Shown here: piece after piece, positions 54,940 through 63,804 of the stretch
Layout of the letters: every line of letters starts with the position of its first letter
Position numbering within the stretch: the stretch's first letter is position 1
Assembly: GCF_900113575.1 (NCBI RefSeq)
Contig: NZ_FOPV01000005.1
Coordinates: 1 to 64,000, forward strand
Origin: Nitrosospira sp. Nsp14
Lineage (GTDB): Bacteria > Pseudomonadota > Gammaproteobacteria > Burkholderiales > Nitrosomonadaceae
Reading direction: 5' to 3'
DNA length: 64,000 bases
Program-made: the position numbers and the translations under genes
Notes under the pieces: model-generated
The model's database searches: none
Told to the model about the DNA's origin: nothing
The model's input: only the letters and a program-made list of their open reading frames with translations

Positions 54940-55373
54940 CGCTACGGAGGGCGCTATGGTGGGCGGCGGCGTTACGTCTGCCGCAAGGGAAGTGTTGCTG
55001 GGCTATCCCGATCCTTCTGGTTACCAAGGCTAGATTATCGTAACGCCCGGGTCCAAGGGCGACCTAGGGTACCCGATCACCAGCCTTCTCTTTGGCTATC
55101 CACTGGATTTATACAGTGCGATTATATGGGGAAACCTTCTTCGGTAAAGAGCCGCTCGGCACCTGGGAGAGGCTGCTTGGGATCATTCCGATTATCGGGA
55201 CTGTACACAAGGTCGATAAGGGATTGGATGCTGCAAAGTTACTAGGAGTGAATCCATTCAAGGGCAAAACGTCTAAGGATGTTTCTGAAATGCTTCAGAA
55301 GAAGGGTTATGCTCTAAAGAGACCGGACCCCACTCTGGGTCGAGGTACATATGTAAATCCAAAGACAGGTTGA
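54940..55373 (+). pseudogene. Decayed C-terminal part of a polymorphic toxin (pre-toxin TG type)
   Basis: Scattered frames translate to GAMVGGGVTSAAREVLLGYP, then a stop, GSKGDLGYPITSLLFGYPLD, LYSA, and in a shifted frame YGETFFGKEPLGTWERLLGI, IPIIGTVHKVDKGLDAAKLL, DVSEMLQKKGYALKRPDPTL and GRGTYVNPKTG before a stop. The block GKEPLxxWERLLGIIPIIG is the pre-toxin TG motif that precedes toxin domains in filamentous-haemagglutinin/Rhs type proteins. The end resembles a nuclease toxin start (GYVNPKTG) cut short. Two stops or shifts and the missing N-terminus make it a relic. No immunity gene was recognised. Confidence 0.7.
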
Positions 55374-55580
55374 GGTTGGAATCTTGCGCTGAGGCTTCCA
55401 CGCGTTTCTCATTTTCAGCGGGCACAATGGACGACAGATACATAGTTACTATAATCTGAGGATATTGCGGTCCGCAGCTAGAAGGGGGATAGCTCCCGGC
55501 TGGAACGCATCACCTCTATGGATATGGTGGGGAAAATTGAGGGACGTCACTTGCACAGACCGTCCCAAAGGAGAGCTAAA

Positions 55581-56249
55581 ATGGAGAACCGAAAAATCGT
55601 ATCTCGCAGCGAATGGCTGGAAGCCCATGCTGCGCTGCTGAGCAAGGAAAAGGAACTCACGCGGGCGCATGACAGGCTCGCCGCCGAACGCCGCCGCGCG
55701 CCCATGATGAAGGTTGAAAAGACCTATGAATTCGACGGACCGGATGGCAAGACCGATCTTCCCGGCCTGTTCGGCGGGCGGAAGCAACTCATCGTCTATC
55801 ATCACATGCTCAAGCCGGCCGATCCCGCGCCTTGCGTGGGGTGCGGCATGGTCGGTGACCAGATTCCGCATCTGGCGCATCTTCACGCGCGCGACACCGC
55901 GCTGGTCTTCGTCTCTCGCGCGCCGGTGAACGAGATCGAGGCGTTCCGGAGACGCATGGGCTGGCAGATGCCGTGGTTCTCGACCATGGACGATTTCAAC
56001 GCGGATTTCGACGTGCCTCGCTATTTTGGCCTCAATGTCTTCTATCGTGACGGTGGCAATATCTACCGCACATATTTCACCACGGGACGCGGGGTTGAGA
56101 CGCTTGGGACCGTCTGGACGTTTCTCGATCTCACGCCGCTCGGCCGGCAGGAAACCTGGGAAGACTCACCAGAAGGAACGCCGCAGACGGAGCCATATAA
56201 CTGGTGGCGGCTGCACGATGAATACGGGAAACGGCAACCGAATTCGTAA
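55581..56249 (+). CDS. DUF899-family thioredoxin-like protein
   Basis: 222 residues from ATG 55581, ribosome site AAAGGAGAGC. Matches DUF899: VSRSEWLEAHAALLSKEKEL, THAHDRLAAERRR-type region, YEFDGPDGKTDLPGLFGGRK, QLIVYHHMLKPADPAPCVGC, DTALVFVSRAPVNEIEAFRR, MGWQMPWFSTMDDFNADFDV and the closing W-rich end TEPYNWWRLHDEY. The fold is thioredoxin-like with a CVGC pair. Its activity has not been established; some members bind metals or arsenic. Monocistronic. Confidence 0.9.
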   Translation: MENRKIVSRSEWLEAHAALLSKEKELTRAHDRLAAERRRAPMMKVEKTYEFDGPDGKTDLPGLFGGRKQLIVYHHMLKPADPAPCVGCGMVGDQIPHLAHLHARDTALVFVSRAPVNEIEAFRRRMGWQMPWFSTMDDFNADFDVPRYFGLNVFYRDGGNIYRTYFTTGRGVETLGTVWTFLDLTPLGRQETWEDSPEGTPQTEPYNWWRLHDEYGKRQPNS

Positions 56250-56474
56250 GTGTAGCAACTAGGGTTGTAAGCCCAAGCGGGTGGAATCTTTAACCGGATG
56301 AGGCGAAGTATAATTTATCGAATCAGGACCTTCAGCCTGCCTCTGCGCACTGAATCATTCAGCCCTGTATGTCGATAGAGCGTCTGGAGTGCCACTTAAT
56401 TCCTTTCAGAGCTCTGTTGTCATTTATTGTAATAATTCCAATAATATCAATCTGATAGACATTATTATTCAACC

Positions 56475-56590
56475 TGATTCTAGCTTACGACCCAGAGCCG
56501 TAGCAATATTCACCAGCGTCTACGGAGTTGCGATAACGTCCGCGTAGCAGATCATTGATACGTGGTGGGGTGATCCCGCAATGAGTTGCA
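56475..56590 (-). pseudogene. XRE-type antitoxin fragment
   Basis: The minus strand reads GITPPRINDLLRGRYRNS and, after a shift, TLVNIATALGRKLESG and a stop. This is the recognition helix and C-terminal end of an XRE-family antitoxin (pattern GITQPRISDLLRGK...TLVNMAAALG). The start and toxin partner are missing. About 25 bases of frameshift sequence separate the two halves. Confidence 0.65.
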
Positions 56591-56629
56591 GTCCCAGTTT
56601 ACTTCCAATCGTAGGCCTTGATGCAGGTT

Positions 56630-57007
56630 CTACTCGTCGCCCATTGCCCTGACCTGGGCGCGGAGGTTCTCTATCTCGTCCAGGAGCTGCAGGGCGAGGG
56701 CGGCGCCGGCGAGGTTGACGCCGAGATCGCTTTGCAGACGCATGGCGGTCCTTGCGCGGCGTATCTGCGCGCCGGAGAAGCGCCAATGCTGGGGTTCGTT
56801 TTCTTCGGTGGCGATATCCGGCGTAACCAGGCCTTCGTCCACCAACTCGATGATATAACCGGTCTGCACTGCGCAGACATGGCTGAGTTCGGTCAGCGTC
56901 AGAACGCTCTGCTCGTCGAGAATGATCCCCCTTAGCACGTCTGACTGGTTCGCAGAGCCGGATGATGGCCCGGCAGACATGTCGTTCCGTCCGTTTTCGC
57001 CGTTCAT
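56630..57007 (-). CDS. cbpM: Chaperone modulatory protein CbpM
   Basis: 125 residues. CbpM is a MerR-like HTH protein that binds CbpA and inhibits its co-chaperone action. The sequence has [80 protein letters not shown] and the closing [10 protein letters not shown], all as expected for the family. A 20-residue N-terminal extension is hydrophilic. The start ATGA overlaps the cbpA stop by four bases, the standard cbpAM arrangement. Confidence 0.93.
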   Translation of the reverse strand: MNGENGRNDMSAGPSSGSANQSDVLRGIILDEQSVLTLTELSHVCAVQTGYIIELVDEGLVTPDIATEENEPQHWRFSGAQIRRARTAMRLQSDLGVNLAGAALALQLLDEIENLRAQVRAMGDE

Positions 57008-57987
57008 AAACTCACTCCCAGTTTGGCCCTCGGGTTAAATGATTTAAACTGCTCCGCCATCTTGCGGTAAAGCGTCTGGTCCGTCTCATCATCGGCGGGA
57101 GGCGTTACGATTTGCAGCACGACAAAAAAATCACCGGGCGTTTTGCCGGGTATGCCGCGCCCTTTCAACCTGAGCTTGCGTCCTGTTGTTGAACCAGCAG
57201 TAACCTTGAGTTCTACGATGCCGCCCGGCGTGGGCGTTTTTACCGTCGCGCCCAGCGCGGCCTCCCACGGCGCGACCGGAAGATCAAGGTAGACGTCGGC
57301 ATTCTCTACACGATAGTGCGGGTGAGGGCGAAATTCAATTTCCAGATAGAGGTCTCCCGGCTTGCCCTGCCCGTGACCGGGCGCTCCCTGGCCGGCAAGG
57401 CGAATATACTGTCCGGCCCGAATGCCCTTGGGAATGGCGACATTCAGCCTGTGTTCGCGCGTCGATACACGCCCCTGGGCATCCAGCTGGGGAACTTGCA
57501 GCGTAATGGAACGGGTGCCGCCCTGATATGCTTCTTCAAGGTCGATCATCACTTTGGCATAATGATCCTGGCCTGGCGCATGAAACGCGCCGGCGCGTCC
57601 GCCATGACGGTCTTGCGTGCCTTGTCTTCCTTGGGCCGCGCCAAAGCCATGGCCGAACAGCGATTCGAAAAAATCGCTGTGCTGGGAGGCGTCGGCGCCG
57701 GCAAACCCGCGTTCCGAAAACTCGAACCCTGCGTTCCAATCCGGGGGCGGGCGGAATTCCTGGTTTGCCTTCCAGTCACTGCCGAGCCGATCGTACGCCA
57801 CACGTTTTTCGGGGTCCTTGAGCACTTCATAAGCCTCACCCAGTTCCTTGAAGCGGACCTCGGCCTGGGGTTCCTTGCTGACGTCGGGATGATACTTGCG
57901 CGCCAGTTTTCGGTAGGCCCGCTTGATGTCGTCCTGGGACGCATCCCGCGGCACACCCATGATTTTGTAATAATCCTTGAATTCCAT
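57004..57987 (-). CDS. cbpA: DnaJ-class co-chaperone CbpA
   Basis: 327 residues. J domain at 1-70: [36 protein letters not shown] with the essential HPD. A Gly/Phe-rich linker follows ([12 protein letters not shown]), then the C-terminal substrate-binding domains with [40 protein letters not shown] and [20 protein letters not shown]. No zinc fingers, which separates it from DnaJ. CbpA stimulates DnaK and is modulated by CbpM downstream. Length and order are normal for the family. Confidence 0.95.
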   Translation of the reverse strand: MEFKDYYKIMGVPRDASQDDIKRAYRKLARKYHPDVSKEPQAEVRFKELGEAYEVLKDPEKRVAYDRLGSDWKANQEFRPPPDWNAGFEFSERGFAGADASQHSDFFESLFGHGFGAAQGRQGTQDRHGGRAGAFHAPGQDHYAKVMIDLEEAYQGGTRSITLQVPQLDAQGRVSTREHRLNVAIPKGIRAGQYIRLAGQGAPGHGQGKPGDLYLEIEFRPHPHYRVENADVYLDLPVAPWEAALGATVKTPTPGGIVELKVTAGSTTGRKLRLKGRGIPGKTPGDFFVVLQIVTPPADDETDQTLYRKMAEQFKSFNPRAKLGVSL

Positions 57988-58241
57988 CGATGATTCGCAA
58001 TAAAAAACACAACCGTTCGGATTTCATTCAAGCATAGCTGTAACTCTCCTCTGTTACAAACAGATTCCAGAGCATGCCTTTTCTCATCGGGAATGCAAGC
58101 CTGCTCAGACTGCCCTGACCCTGGTAGCGGCAATTCATTGCAGCGGCAGCATTCGTACCGGCGGATCGCGAGGCCGTTCCTTTATAGCCGAGAGCAGCCC
58201 CATGTATACTTGCCCGGCTGCTCTCGTTATCGGCTGGCCCG

Positions 58242-58670
58242 TTACTGAGCGTACACAAAGGAAGGCAATTTCTTCAGCGCCTCCTTTGTGGCTCCCGGAA
58301 GTATCGCCTTTGGGGCAATCTGGGTGAATTGGCGCACCGGTATCGCAACCCGGTGTTTGCCTACGCCGAGAAAGCCCCCAACCTCCACAATCGCCACCGT
58401 CAACTTGCCGTCGGTGCTCACGATCAGATCGTCGATTTCCCCGATCTTATCGCCGGACTCATTATGAACTTTGGTACCGATCAGCTTGGAAGCCCGCCAG
58501 CCGGTAGCAACAAGCTCGGTCTCAACTACGGTGACACCCAGAGGTACCCTTCCCGCGGGGACCGGCGGTACTACAGCGCCCTTGTCATCGCTTTGGGCAG
58601 AGGCCGTCCCAATCAATGCCAGGCTGCAAAGTACAGAAATAATGATGCTTCTTCCGAGGATTAAGTTCAT
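58242..58670 (-). CDS. Exported PRC-barrel domain protein
   Basis: 142 residues, ribosome site AAAAGGAGTT. Signal peptide IIISVLCSLALIGTASAQ. The mature part has a PRC-barrel: GWRASKLIGTKVHNESGDKI, GEIDDLIVSTDGKLTVAIVE, VGGFLGVGKHRVAIPVRQFT and PGATKEALKKLPSFVYAQ. PRC-barrel proteins are small beta-barrels that bind other proteins or RNA; the exported ones are common in stress gene sets. It is a close paralogue of 60725-61216, with the same domain order (ASKLIG, HNE, GKIxx, GFLGxGKHRVAIP, PGATKxALK). The two probably arose by duplication. Confidence 0.9.
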   Translation of the reverse strand: MNLILGRSIIISVLCSLALIGTASAQSDDKGAVVPPVPAGRVPLGVTVVETELVATGWRASKLIGTKVHNESGDKIGEIDDLIVSTDGKLTVAIVEVGGFLGVGKHRVAIPVRQFTQIAPKAILPGATKEALKKLPSFVYAQ

Positions 58671-58814
58671 GATTTAACTCCTTTTAAGGTTCACTTTTCA
58701 ACGTTCACTTACCACAATAGCACGCCAGCTTGGGCTAGCCGCGCCGCCTACCCGGGGCCCCCCGGTTCGCAGGAGTTTCATAGCGAGCCGGAGCGCCTCC
58801 CGAATACGTCTAAC

Positions 58815-59315
58815 TTATGCTGCTGCCCGTAGTACATTCAAAAGGGAAGCTTCATCCCAACCGCCCTCATAACGCTCCCCATTGATGAAAAACGTCGGGG
58901 TCCCCGCCACCCCACTGCGCACCCCGCCCATGAAGTCGCGTTTAACACGCTCGCGGAATCGCCCTGATGCCAGATCCTCGTTCAAGCGCTCCATGTCGAG
59001 ACCAAGTCCTTGCGCAAGCGCTGCTATCAACTCAGGACTCAGCGCTGGCTGATTTTCGTAGAGCGCGTCATGCATTTCCCAGAACTTGCCTTGGGCGCCA
59101 GCAGCTTCAGCCGCTTCGGCAGCAAGCTGGGCCTGCGGATGAACCTGGGTGAGCGGGAAATTTCGGAATACGAAGCGGAGGCGGGGGCCAAGCTGATCCT
59201 GGACCAGCCTGACATTCACATGCGCGACTGCGCAGTACGGGCACTGATAATCGCCATATTCGACCAACGTAAGCAGCGCGGTCTCAGGACCTTGCATATG
59301 ATCATTCGGACCCAC
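58815..59315 (-). CDS. DsbA-like thioredoxin-fold oxidoreductase
   Basis: 166 residues beginning at GTG 59313-59315 (MGPNDHMQGPETALLTLVEY). The CPYC active site occurs in YGDYQCPYCAVAHVNVRL, followed by LRFVFRNFPLTQVHPQAQLA, the helical insert and GVAGTPTFFINGERYEGGWD with the cis-Pro. Members of this group (DsbA/FrnE or NhaA-fused type) often occur fused behind a redoxin or start with VPVGPNDHIQGP. The reading frame is open a little further upstream but without a standard start; the beginning overlaps the redoxin ORF in another frame. No signal peptide is seen in this form, so it is likely cytoplasmic or translated from a shifted upstream start. Confidence 0.82.
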   Translation of the reverse strand: MGPNDHMQGPETALLTLVEYGDYQCPYCAVAHVNVRLVQDQLGPRLRFVFRNFPLTQVHPQAQLAAEAAEAAGAQGKFWEMHDALYENQPALSPELIAALAQGLGLDMERLNEDLASGRFRERVKRDFMGGVRSGVAGTPTFFINGERYEGGWDEASLLNVLRAAA

Positions 59316-59803
59316 GGGAACGAGCAGGCTAATGATGCACCTCCAGAAAGTGATTCAAGGGCGCGCAAAACGCCGTCCGCGCCCGGGTTAACGCCAATCG
59401 GCGAGACGTGGCTCCAATGGACCACACCATCGGGCTTGATGACGAACAGGGCACGCTCGCTTACGCCTTCCTTGCTTCGGTAGACACCATACTGGCGTGC
59501 AACTTCGCCCTTGGGTTCGAAATCGGCCAGGAGCGTCATTCGGTAGCCACGGTCTTTGGCGAACGCGTTATGGCACCACGCGCCATCCACGGAAATCCCC
59601 AGCAGCGAGGCGTCGAATTTGGCAAACTCATCGCGAAGCTCGTTGAACAGCGCGAGTTCGTCGCCGCACACCGGGCTCCAGTCGGCCGGGTAGAAAATCA
59701 GTACAACAGGCCGTCCGCGAAATTCGGAGAGCGCGACCCGCTGGTCGGGCGTACTGGGTAATGAGAATTCGGGAGCGGTTGTGCCCGCCGCTAGTGCTTC
59801 CAT
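59216..59803 (-). CDS. AhpC/TSA-type redoxin (peroxiredoxin-like)
   Basis: 195 residues from ATG 59801-59803 with GGAGGG 10 bases upstream; a TTG at 59839 would lengthen it by 12. The fold reads TTAPEFSLPSTPDQRVALSE, FRGRPVVLIFYPADWSPVCG with the peroxidatic Cys, DELALFNELRDEFAKFDASL, LGISVDGAWCHNAFAKDRGY and VYRSKEGVSERALFVIKPDG, GVVHWSHVSPIGVNPGADGV. The last 35 residues (LACSFPWVRMIICKVLRPRC and on) run through the DsbA gene in a wrong frame, so the ORF probably ends by frameshift; the domain itself ends near 59350. In related genomes the two domains are often one protein. It would reduce peroxides. Confidence 0.82.
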   Translation of the reverse strand: MEALAAGTTAPEFSLPSTPDQRVALSEFRGRPVVLIFYPADWSPVCGDELALFNELRDEFAKFDASLLGISVDGAWCHNAFAKDRGYRMTLLADFEPKGEVARQYGVYRSKEGVSERALFVIKPDGVVHWSHVSPIGVNPGADGVLRALESLSGGASLACSFPWVRMIICKVLRPRCLRWSNMAIISARTAQSRM

Positions 59804-59923
59804 AAGATTTTGCCCTCCAAAATTATTTAGATCGAACAAGAAACGAAGGAGGGGCCAGCGCCGCTCACACGCCGATACCTGCCTCCTGCCTCATGCTTGC
59901 CTTGCCAGGCACCCGTCGCTAAG

Positions 59924-60577
59924 CTATGGATTTATGGTGATCTCATTGATCACTCTTGTTACGCCCGGCGCCAACCATGCAACTCTTTCCGCTTCGTTGC
60001 GTTCAGCCCAGGACCGGACGCTTCCGCGCAGGGTGACCTCGCTGCCATTTGAAATTACGATGATGTTCTTCGCATCGACTTCCGCATTCCGCTTGAATGC
60101 ATCTTCAATCTTGCGCTTGATGTCGCTGGGCTCGGCCTTCGGCTGCAGACTGATCAGATTGGTGACGCGAGTCACCCCCCGGAGCTGCTGAATCGCGTGT
60201 TCAGCTTTCTTTCGCTCCCAGTCCCATTCCGCAGTACCTTCGAGCGTGACCCACCCATCTTTGACAATAACCTTGATGCGCTCCGCTGAACCCGGCACCT
60301 CCCGCGTAAGCGCCGCCACGGCGTCTCGCGCGATCTCGGGGTCTGGTCTCATGCCGCTGGTGGGCAATCGCACCTCGATATCATTTGCCACGGCTCTAAC
60401 GCCGGGAACGCGTTTGGCGTCGATTTCCGCTTGAGGTTTGTGAAGGTAGCTTCGAACAAAGCCGGATAAGGTAACAACGCCATCCTTGACCGCCACAGCG
60501 ATATCAGTCGCGTCGATTTCGCGATCCCACTTGAGTTCCCACTCCACGTCCTGTTTGATTTCACTATCAGATCTCAC
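59924..60577 (-). CDS. Triple BON-domain protein
   Basis: 217 residues from the GTG at 60575-60577 with GGGAGGCAAC upstream. Three BON domains follow each other: [80 protein letters not shown]; and [43 protein letters not shown] domains bind phospholipids and occur in osmotic-stress proteins such as OsmY. No signal peptide, so it may be cytoplasmic or membrane-associated. Only the spacing between domains differs slightly from the usual three-BON family. Confidence 0.93.
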   Translation of the reverse strand: MRSDSEIKQDVEWELKWDREIDATDIAVAVKDGVVTLSGFVRSYLHKPQAEIDAKRVPGVRAVANDIEVRLPTSGMRPDPEIARDAVAALTREVPGSAERIKVIVKDGWVTLEGTAEWDWERKKAEHAIQQLRGVTRVTNLISLQPKAEPSDIKRKIEDAFKRNAEVDAKNIIVISNGSEVTLRGSVRSWAERNEAERVAWLAPGVTRVINEITINP

Positions 60578-60724
60578 GTTGCCTCCCGGATAAAAACATG
60601 TAAGAAAGTGTGGATCTCGGTAACGCTGGTTAAAATTTCAAACGGACAACAACGGGCTCCATCAGTCCGGACGGACGATCGTAGCGCTTCGTTATTGAAA
60701 ATGTGTTTGAACTGGCGGGATGAG

Positions 60725-61216
60725 TCATGGAGCCGGAACGTAAGCGCCGTACTCAAACTTTGGCATGTTTTTCAATGCGGTCTTCGTTGCTCCGGGGAGG
60801 ATCGCCTTTGGCGCGAGGCGTTCGAACTGGCGTATGGGAATGGCGACCCGGTGTTTGGCAAGGCCGAGGAAGGTTCCTACCTCGATAACTGCCACCGACA
60901 GGTCTCCCTTGGGAGTGGTAATCACGTCCTCGATTTTGCCGATTTTTTCATCGAACTCGTTGTGTACGGTTAGGCCGATCAGCTTGGAGGCGCGCCAACC
61001 CGTGGCAACGAGATCAGCCTCGATTACCTCGATACCAAGGATGACCTTGCCGGCCACCGCGGGAGGCATCAACGCCTTCTCTTCTTTCGTTTTGGATTCC
61101 GAGCCCTTATCCTTTTCTGCAGGCTTGTCCTTTTGCTGCTGGGCCATCGCGCCCCCCATCAATGCAACGCTGCAAGCAGCGCATATGACGAACGTTTTTA
61201 CGGGTTTCCAGTTCAT
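60725..61216 (-). CDS. Exported PRC-barrel domain protein (paralogue)
   Basis: 163 residues, ribosome site TAGGAGCAA. Signal peptide KTFVICAACSVALMGGAMAQ followed by a Lys/Glu-rich linker (KDKPAEKDKGSESKTKEEKA) that the paralogue at 58242-58670 lacks. The barrel is the same: VIEADLVATGWRASKLIGLT, VHNEFDEKIGKIEDVITTPK, GDLSVAVIEVGTFLGLAKHR and PGATKTALKNMPKFEYGAY. The two proteins agree at most positions of the barrel, so they are recent duplicates and can be expected to act in the same compartment. Confidence 0.9.
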   Translation of the reverse strand: MNWKPVKTFVICAACSVALMGGAMAQQQKDKPAEKDKGSESKTKEEKALMPPAVAGKVILGIEVIEADLVATGWRASKLIGLTVHNEFDEKIGKIEDVITTPKGDLSVAVIEVGTFLGLAKHRVAIPIRQFERLAPKAILPGATKTALKNMPKFEYGAYVPAP

Positions 61217-61423
61217 GGTTTGCTCCTATTGAAGTTCGTTCCTGAAATGCACCAGCATGGCTGGCAGCGCTGACGGTTGACGCCCCAACCTTATATACGT
61301 GTCTCATACCGAACCGAGCGTCTTCCCAATAGAGTTCCCTTTTGCGGTGTTCCCTTTATCCCTTTATGCTTTGCCGGTGCCGATAGCGCTCTGGCAACCC
61401 CGGTGAGACTCCGGCAACCAAGC

Positions 61424-61993
61424 TTACGCGGGAAGAGTGCTGGGCGGTGTGCCGTGACCCTCGGCCCAGCCTCGCGCGCGCCAAGCCAGCGCAAGCAGCA
61501 GCACGCCTGAAAAAATGGCGTAGATGCTGATCAGCCACACCAGGGCCAGTGCTCCGGCACCGGGGAAGAAAAACACAAATACCCCGAAGGCGACAGAAAC
61601 GATGCCATTGAGAAATAATAACGCTTCACCCTCGATGACCTTGCGCAAGCGAATGGCCATGATGATATCGACCAATCCGCTCGCCAGGGCAGTCGCGCCA
61701 ATCAAAAGCACCAGGAATACCGCTGTGAGGTTTGGATAAATTATCGCAACCGCACCTGCGGCCACCGTCATCAGGCCAAGGAGCAGCAGCAACCACCAAT
61801 CGCTGTTGGTGTGCCGGTTTTTTATCGCAGCGCTGGCTGATGCAAATCCGCCGATAAACGCATAAGCCGCGAACAGGGCCATCAGCCAAAGCAGGGTAAG
61901 CCCGGGCCAGATCGCCGCGAGGATGCCGAACAGCAGGGAAACGGCGCCGCGCCACGCCAATCCCTTCCACGAGTCGGAAAGCAAGTTTTGCAT
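61424..61993 (-). CDS. HdeD-family (DUF308) membrane protein
   Basis: 189 residues from ATG 61991-61993, with GGAGGTG upstream. Six membrane helices: WRGAVSLLFGILAAIWPGLT, LLWLMALFAAYAFIGGFASA, WWLLLLLGLMTVAAGAVAII, YPNLTAVFLVLLIGATALAS, LFLNGIVSVAFGVFVFFFPG and ALVWLISIYAIFSGVLLLAL. The WPGLTLLWL and GxAAIxxP-type repeats identify DUF308/HdeD, named for acid-stress protein HdeD of E. coli. It is a small inner-membrane protein of unknown mechanism. The longer reading frame upstream (to 62386) is not used. Confidence 0.92.
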   Translation of the reverse strand: MQNLLSDSWKGLAWRGAVSLLFGILAAIWPGLTLLWLMALFAAYAFIGGFASASAAIKNRHTNSDWWLLLLLGLMTVAAGAVAIIYPNLTAVFLVLLIGATALASGLVDIIMAIRLRKVIEGEALLFLNGIVSVAFGVFVFFFPGAGALALVWLISIYAIFSGVLLLALAWRARGWAEGHGTPPSTLPA

Positions 61994-62273
61994 GATGACA
62001 CCTCCGGTTGTTGATAGTACGAGCGGCGAATGGTGGCGATTCAGGGGAGGCGATTGCCGTTCGGTACCGAACATAGCCAAATTCCCCGTCTCTCTCGCCG
62101 TACAGGGGGTATGGCAGCGTATGGGCGCGTATTTGCCGAGGCGCTTAAGCGAGTGGGTGGCGAGTGCTGGCGATGTTTTTTTTGGCAATATTTTTTTTTG
62201 ATGTTTTTTGTTAGCATCATTCCTGTCACATAATGATTGAGCAGATCGATTAATGAGCAGAGCGAGTACCCTA
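61994..62273. other. Intergenic region, AT-rich near 62170-62230
   Basis: 280 bases between divergent genes, with a T-rich stretch at about 62170-62220. No gene seen; divergent promoters are expected. Confidence 0.4.
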
Positions 62274-62645
62274 ATGTCCAATTCACGCAACAAACCATCT
62301 TCAAAATCAGGACCGCGCAAGGAAACCGGCATGCTGACTGAGCGCGTCGAGCTCCCAGGCCCGGATTCCGAGCAGAAACCCCTCAATCCCGCAGTGTCGG
62401 CGGAGGAGACGCTCCTGCCGCACGAGCGCGATCAGACCACGAAATCCGTGGGCACGAGCCAGCCGAACGAAAACGAGATGTCTCGTGCCGTGATCGGGCA
62501 GGCGGCGGAAAACACCCGGCATGGACTGAAAGATACCGATCGCCGCGGCATCCCCTCTGATATTGTCAAATCCGATGTACCCGGGTCCGGACCAAGTTCG
62601 AATGTGCCGGAGCAGGCGCGAAAAAAGGAAAAACCGAAACCTTGA
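62274..62645 (+). CDS. Hydrophilic, likely disordered protein
   Basis: 123 residues from ATG 62274 (an earlier ATG at 62253 exists). No hydrophobic segment. Charged and Pro/Ser-rich: RNKPSSKSGPRKETGMLTER, SAEETLLPHERDQTTKSVGT, AENTRHGLKDTDRRGIPSDI. A similar block, LLPHERDxxT and a following DTDRxGxPSD, recurs in short stress-region proteins of betaproteobacteria. The role is unknown; desiccation-type disordered protein is a possibility. Ribosome site is weak. Confidence 0.6.
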   Translation: MSNSRNKPSSKSGPRKETGMLTERVELPGPDSEQKPLNPAVSAEETLLPHERDQTTKSVGTSQPNENEMSRAVIGQAAENTRHGLKDTDRRGIPSDIVKSDVPGSGPSSNVPEQARKKEKPKP

Positions 62646-62762
62646 TACGCGGGAGCCGATCATACGTGTCTTGCTGACTCGGGCAGATCGTGGAGAACAC
62701 GAACAGCTACGGCCAGATCCATGCCACCGCCCATGACTCAATTAATCGCGGAGAATGATCCC

Positions 62763-63287
62763 ATGCAACCGTTGAAAATAGCTCAAATGATGCTTCGCAC
62801 TTTAATTCCGGCGATTATCGCCGCCGCTTCGATGATAGCGGCTCCAAGCTTTGCCCAGGAGGCTGCGTCCACGGCCGAATCCCCCGCTGTAAGCCCTTCG
62901 CTCCCGGCGATTCAGTTGCAGGGCCAAACGGAATTCGTAACCGGGGGAGTCGGACAGGATGAATCCGAGGCCATGAAGAAGGAAGGGCGCGCTTGGCCAC
63001 TGATGCTTGAGTTTGCCCAGACCAGCGACGGGCGCGCCCAGTACCTCAGCGATGTACAGGTCACCATTAAGGACAAGTCTGGAAATACCGTCCTGGATGC
63101 GACCGCGGAGGGACCTTATATGTTGATCAGGCTTGCTCCGGGCAGATACTCCCTGGATGCGATTTATGAATCCGTGACGCTGCATCGTCATCTGAAGCTG
63201 GAAAAAGGCCAGAACAGAAAGGTGGTCCTCGTATGGCCGAGCCAGCTCAGGGAAGGACAAGGACAAGGACAAAGGAACCCAGAGTAA
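62763..63287 (+). CDS. Exported protein with carboxypeptidase-regulatory-like domain
   Basis: 174 residues from ATG 62763 (GGAG nine bases before it); the ORF opens at 62721. Signal peptide with core LIPAIIAAASMIAAPSFA and cleavage after AQ. A mature beta-sandwich follows: FVTGGVGQDESEAMKKEGRA, WPLMLEFAQTSDGRAQYLSD, VQVTIKDKSGNTVLDATAEG, PYMLIRLAPGRYSLDAIYES and VTLHRHLKLEKGQNRKVVL. The pattern (VxVxIKDxxGNxVLDxxxxGPYMLxxLxPGxYxLxAxY) is the carboxypeptidase-regulatory-like/PEGA fold. A Gln/Gly-rich tail closes it. It should be periplasmic or envelope-associated; partner unknown. Confidence 0.75.
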   Translation: MQPLKIAQMMLRTLIPAIIAAASMIAAPSFAQEAASTAESPAVSPSLPAIQLQGQTEFVTGGVGQDESEAMKKEGRAWPLMLEFAQTSDGRAQYLSDVQVTIKDKSGNTVLDATAEGPYMLIRLAPGRYSLDAIYESVTLHRHLKLEKGQNRKVVLVWPSQLREGQGQGQRNPE

Positions 63288-63804
63288 TCGGTGGGGGGGC
63301 AGGCACGCTCCCGGTCCTCCGCCGATGATCAGGCAGCCATGTCAATCATTGTCGGCATTCGTTCGCGGCGAGAAGTGTTGCCCTGGTGTGGTTGATCTTT
63401 TCAGTGGGTCTTGAAACCGAGCGTGTGAAATGACCGCGGAATGGGTGCCGGCATGGAAACCCGTGGAGACCGAAGCATATGCCCGCTGCTTGCGGGGGTT
63501 CCGTACGCCACGGCACATAACACATGGAGGAAAGGGGCGCCCGTACGTGACCCTTGGTAATTGTCCGTCTCTTCGGATGGATCAGGAATCAAAAGCGCGC
63601 CGGAGCATTCATGGGAGATAGGGGCAGATTGCCGCAGGTTGACGTAGATAAGACGCAGATGAAATTAGGGCAAGCTAGGAATGTACGATTCCGCACGGAA
63701 TGAGAAGGAAAAAGACCCCATTCTTGTTGTATTTGCCTATGTGTGGCAAATCCGCCTCGTAGTTTCAATCCATCTATCCATCTGTCAAAAAGGAAAAGAA
63801 TCCC
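63288..63804. other. Gap without a recognisable gene
   Basis: About 515 bases. Short ORFs show no motif. Nothing else was recognised except a ribosome site (AAAAGGAAAAG) for the next gene. Confidence 0.5.
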
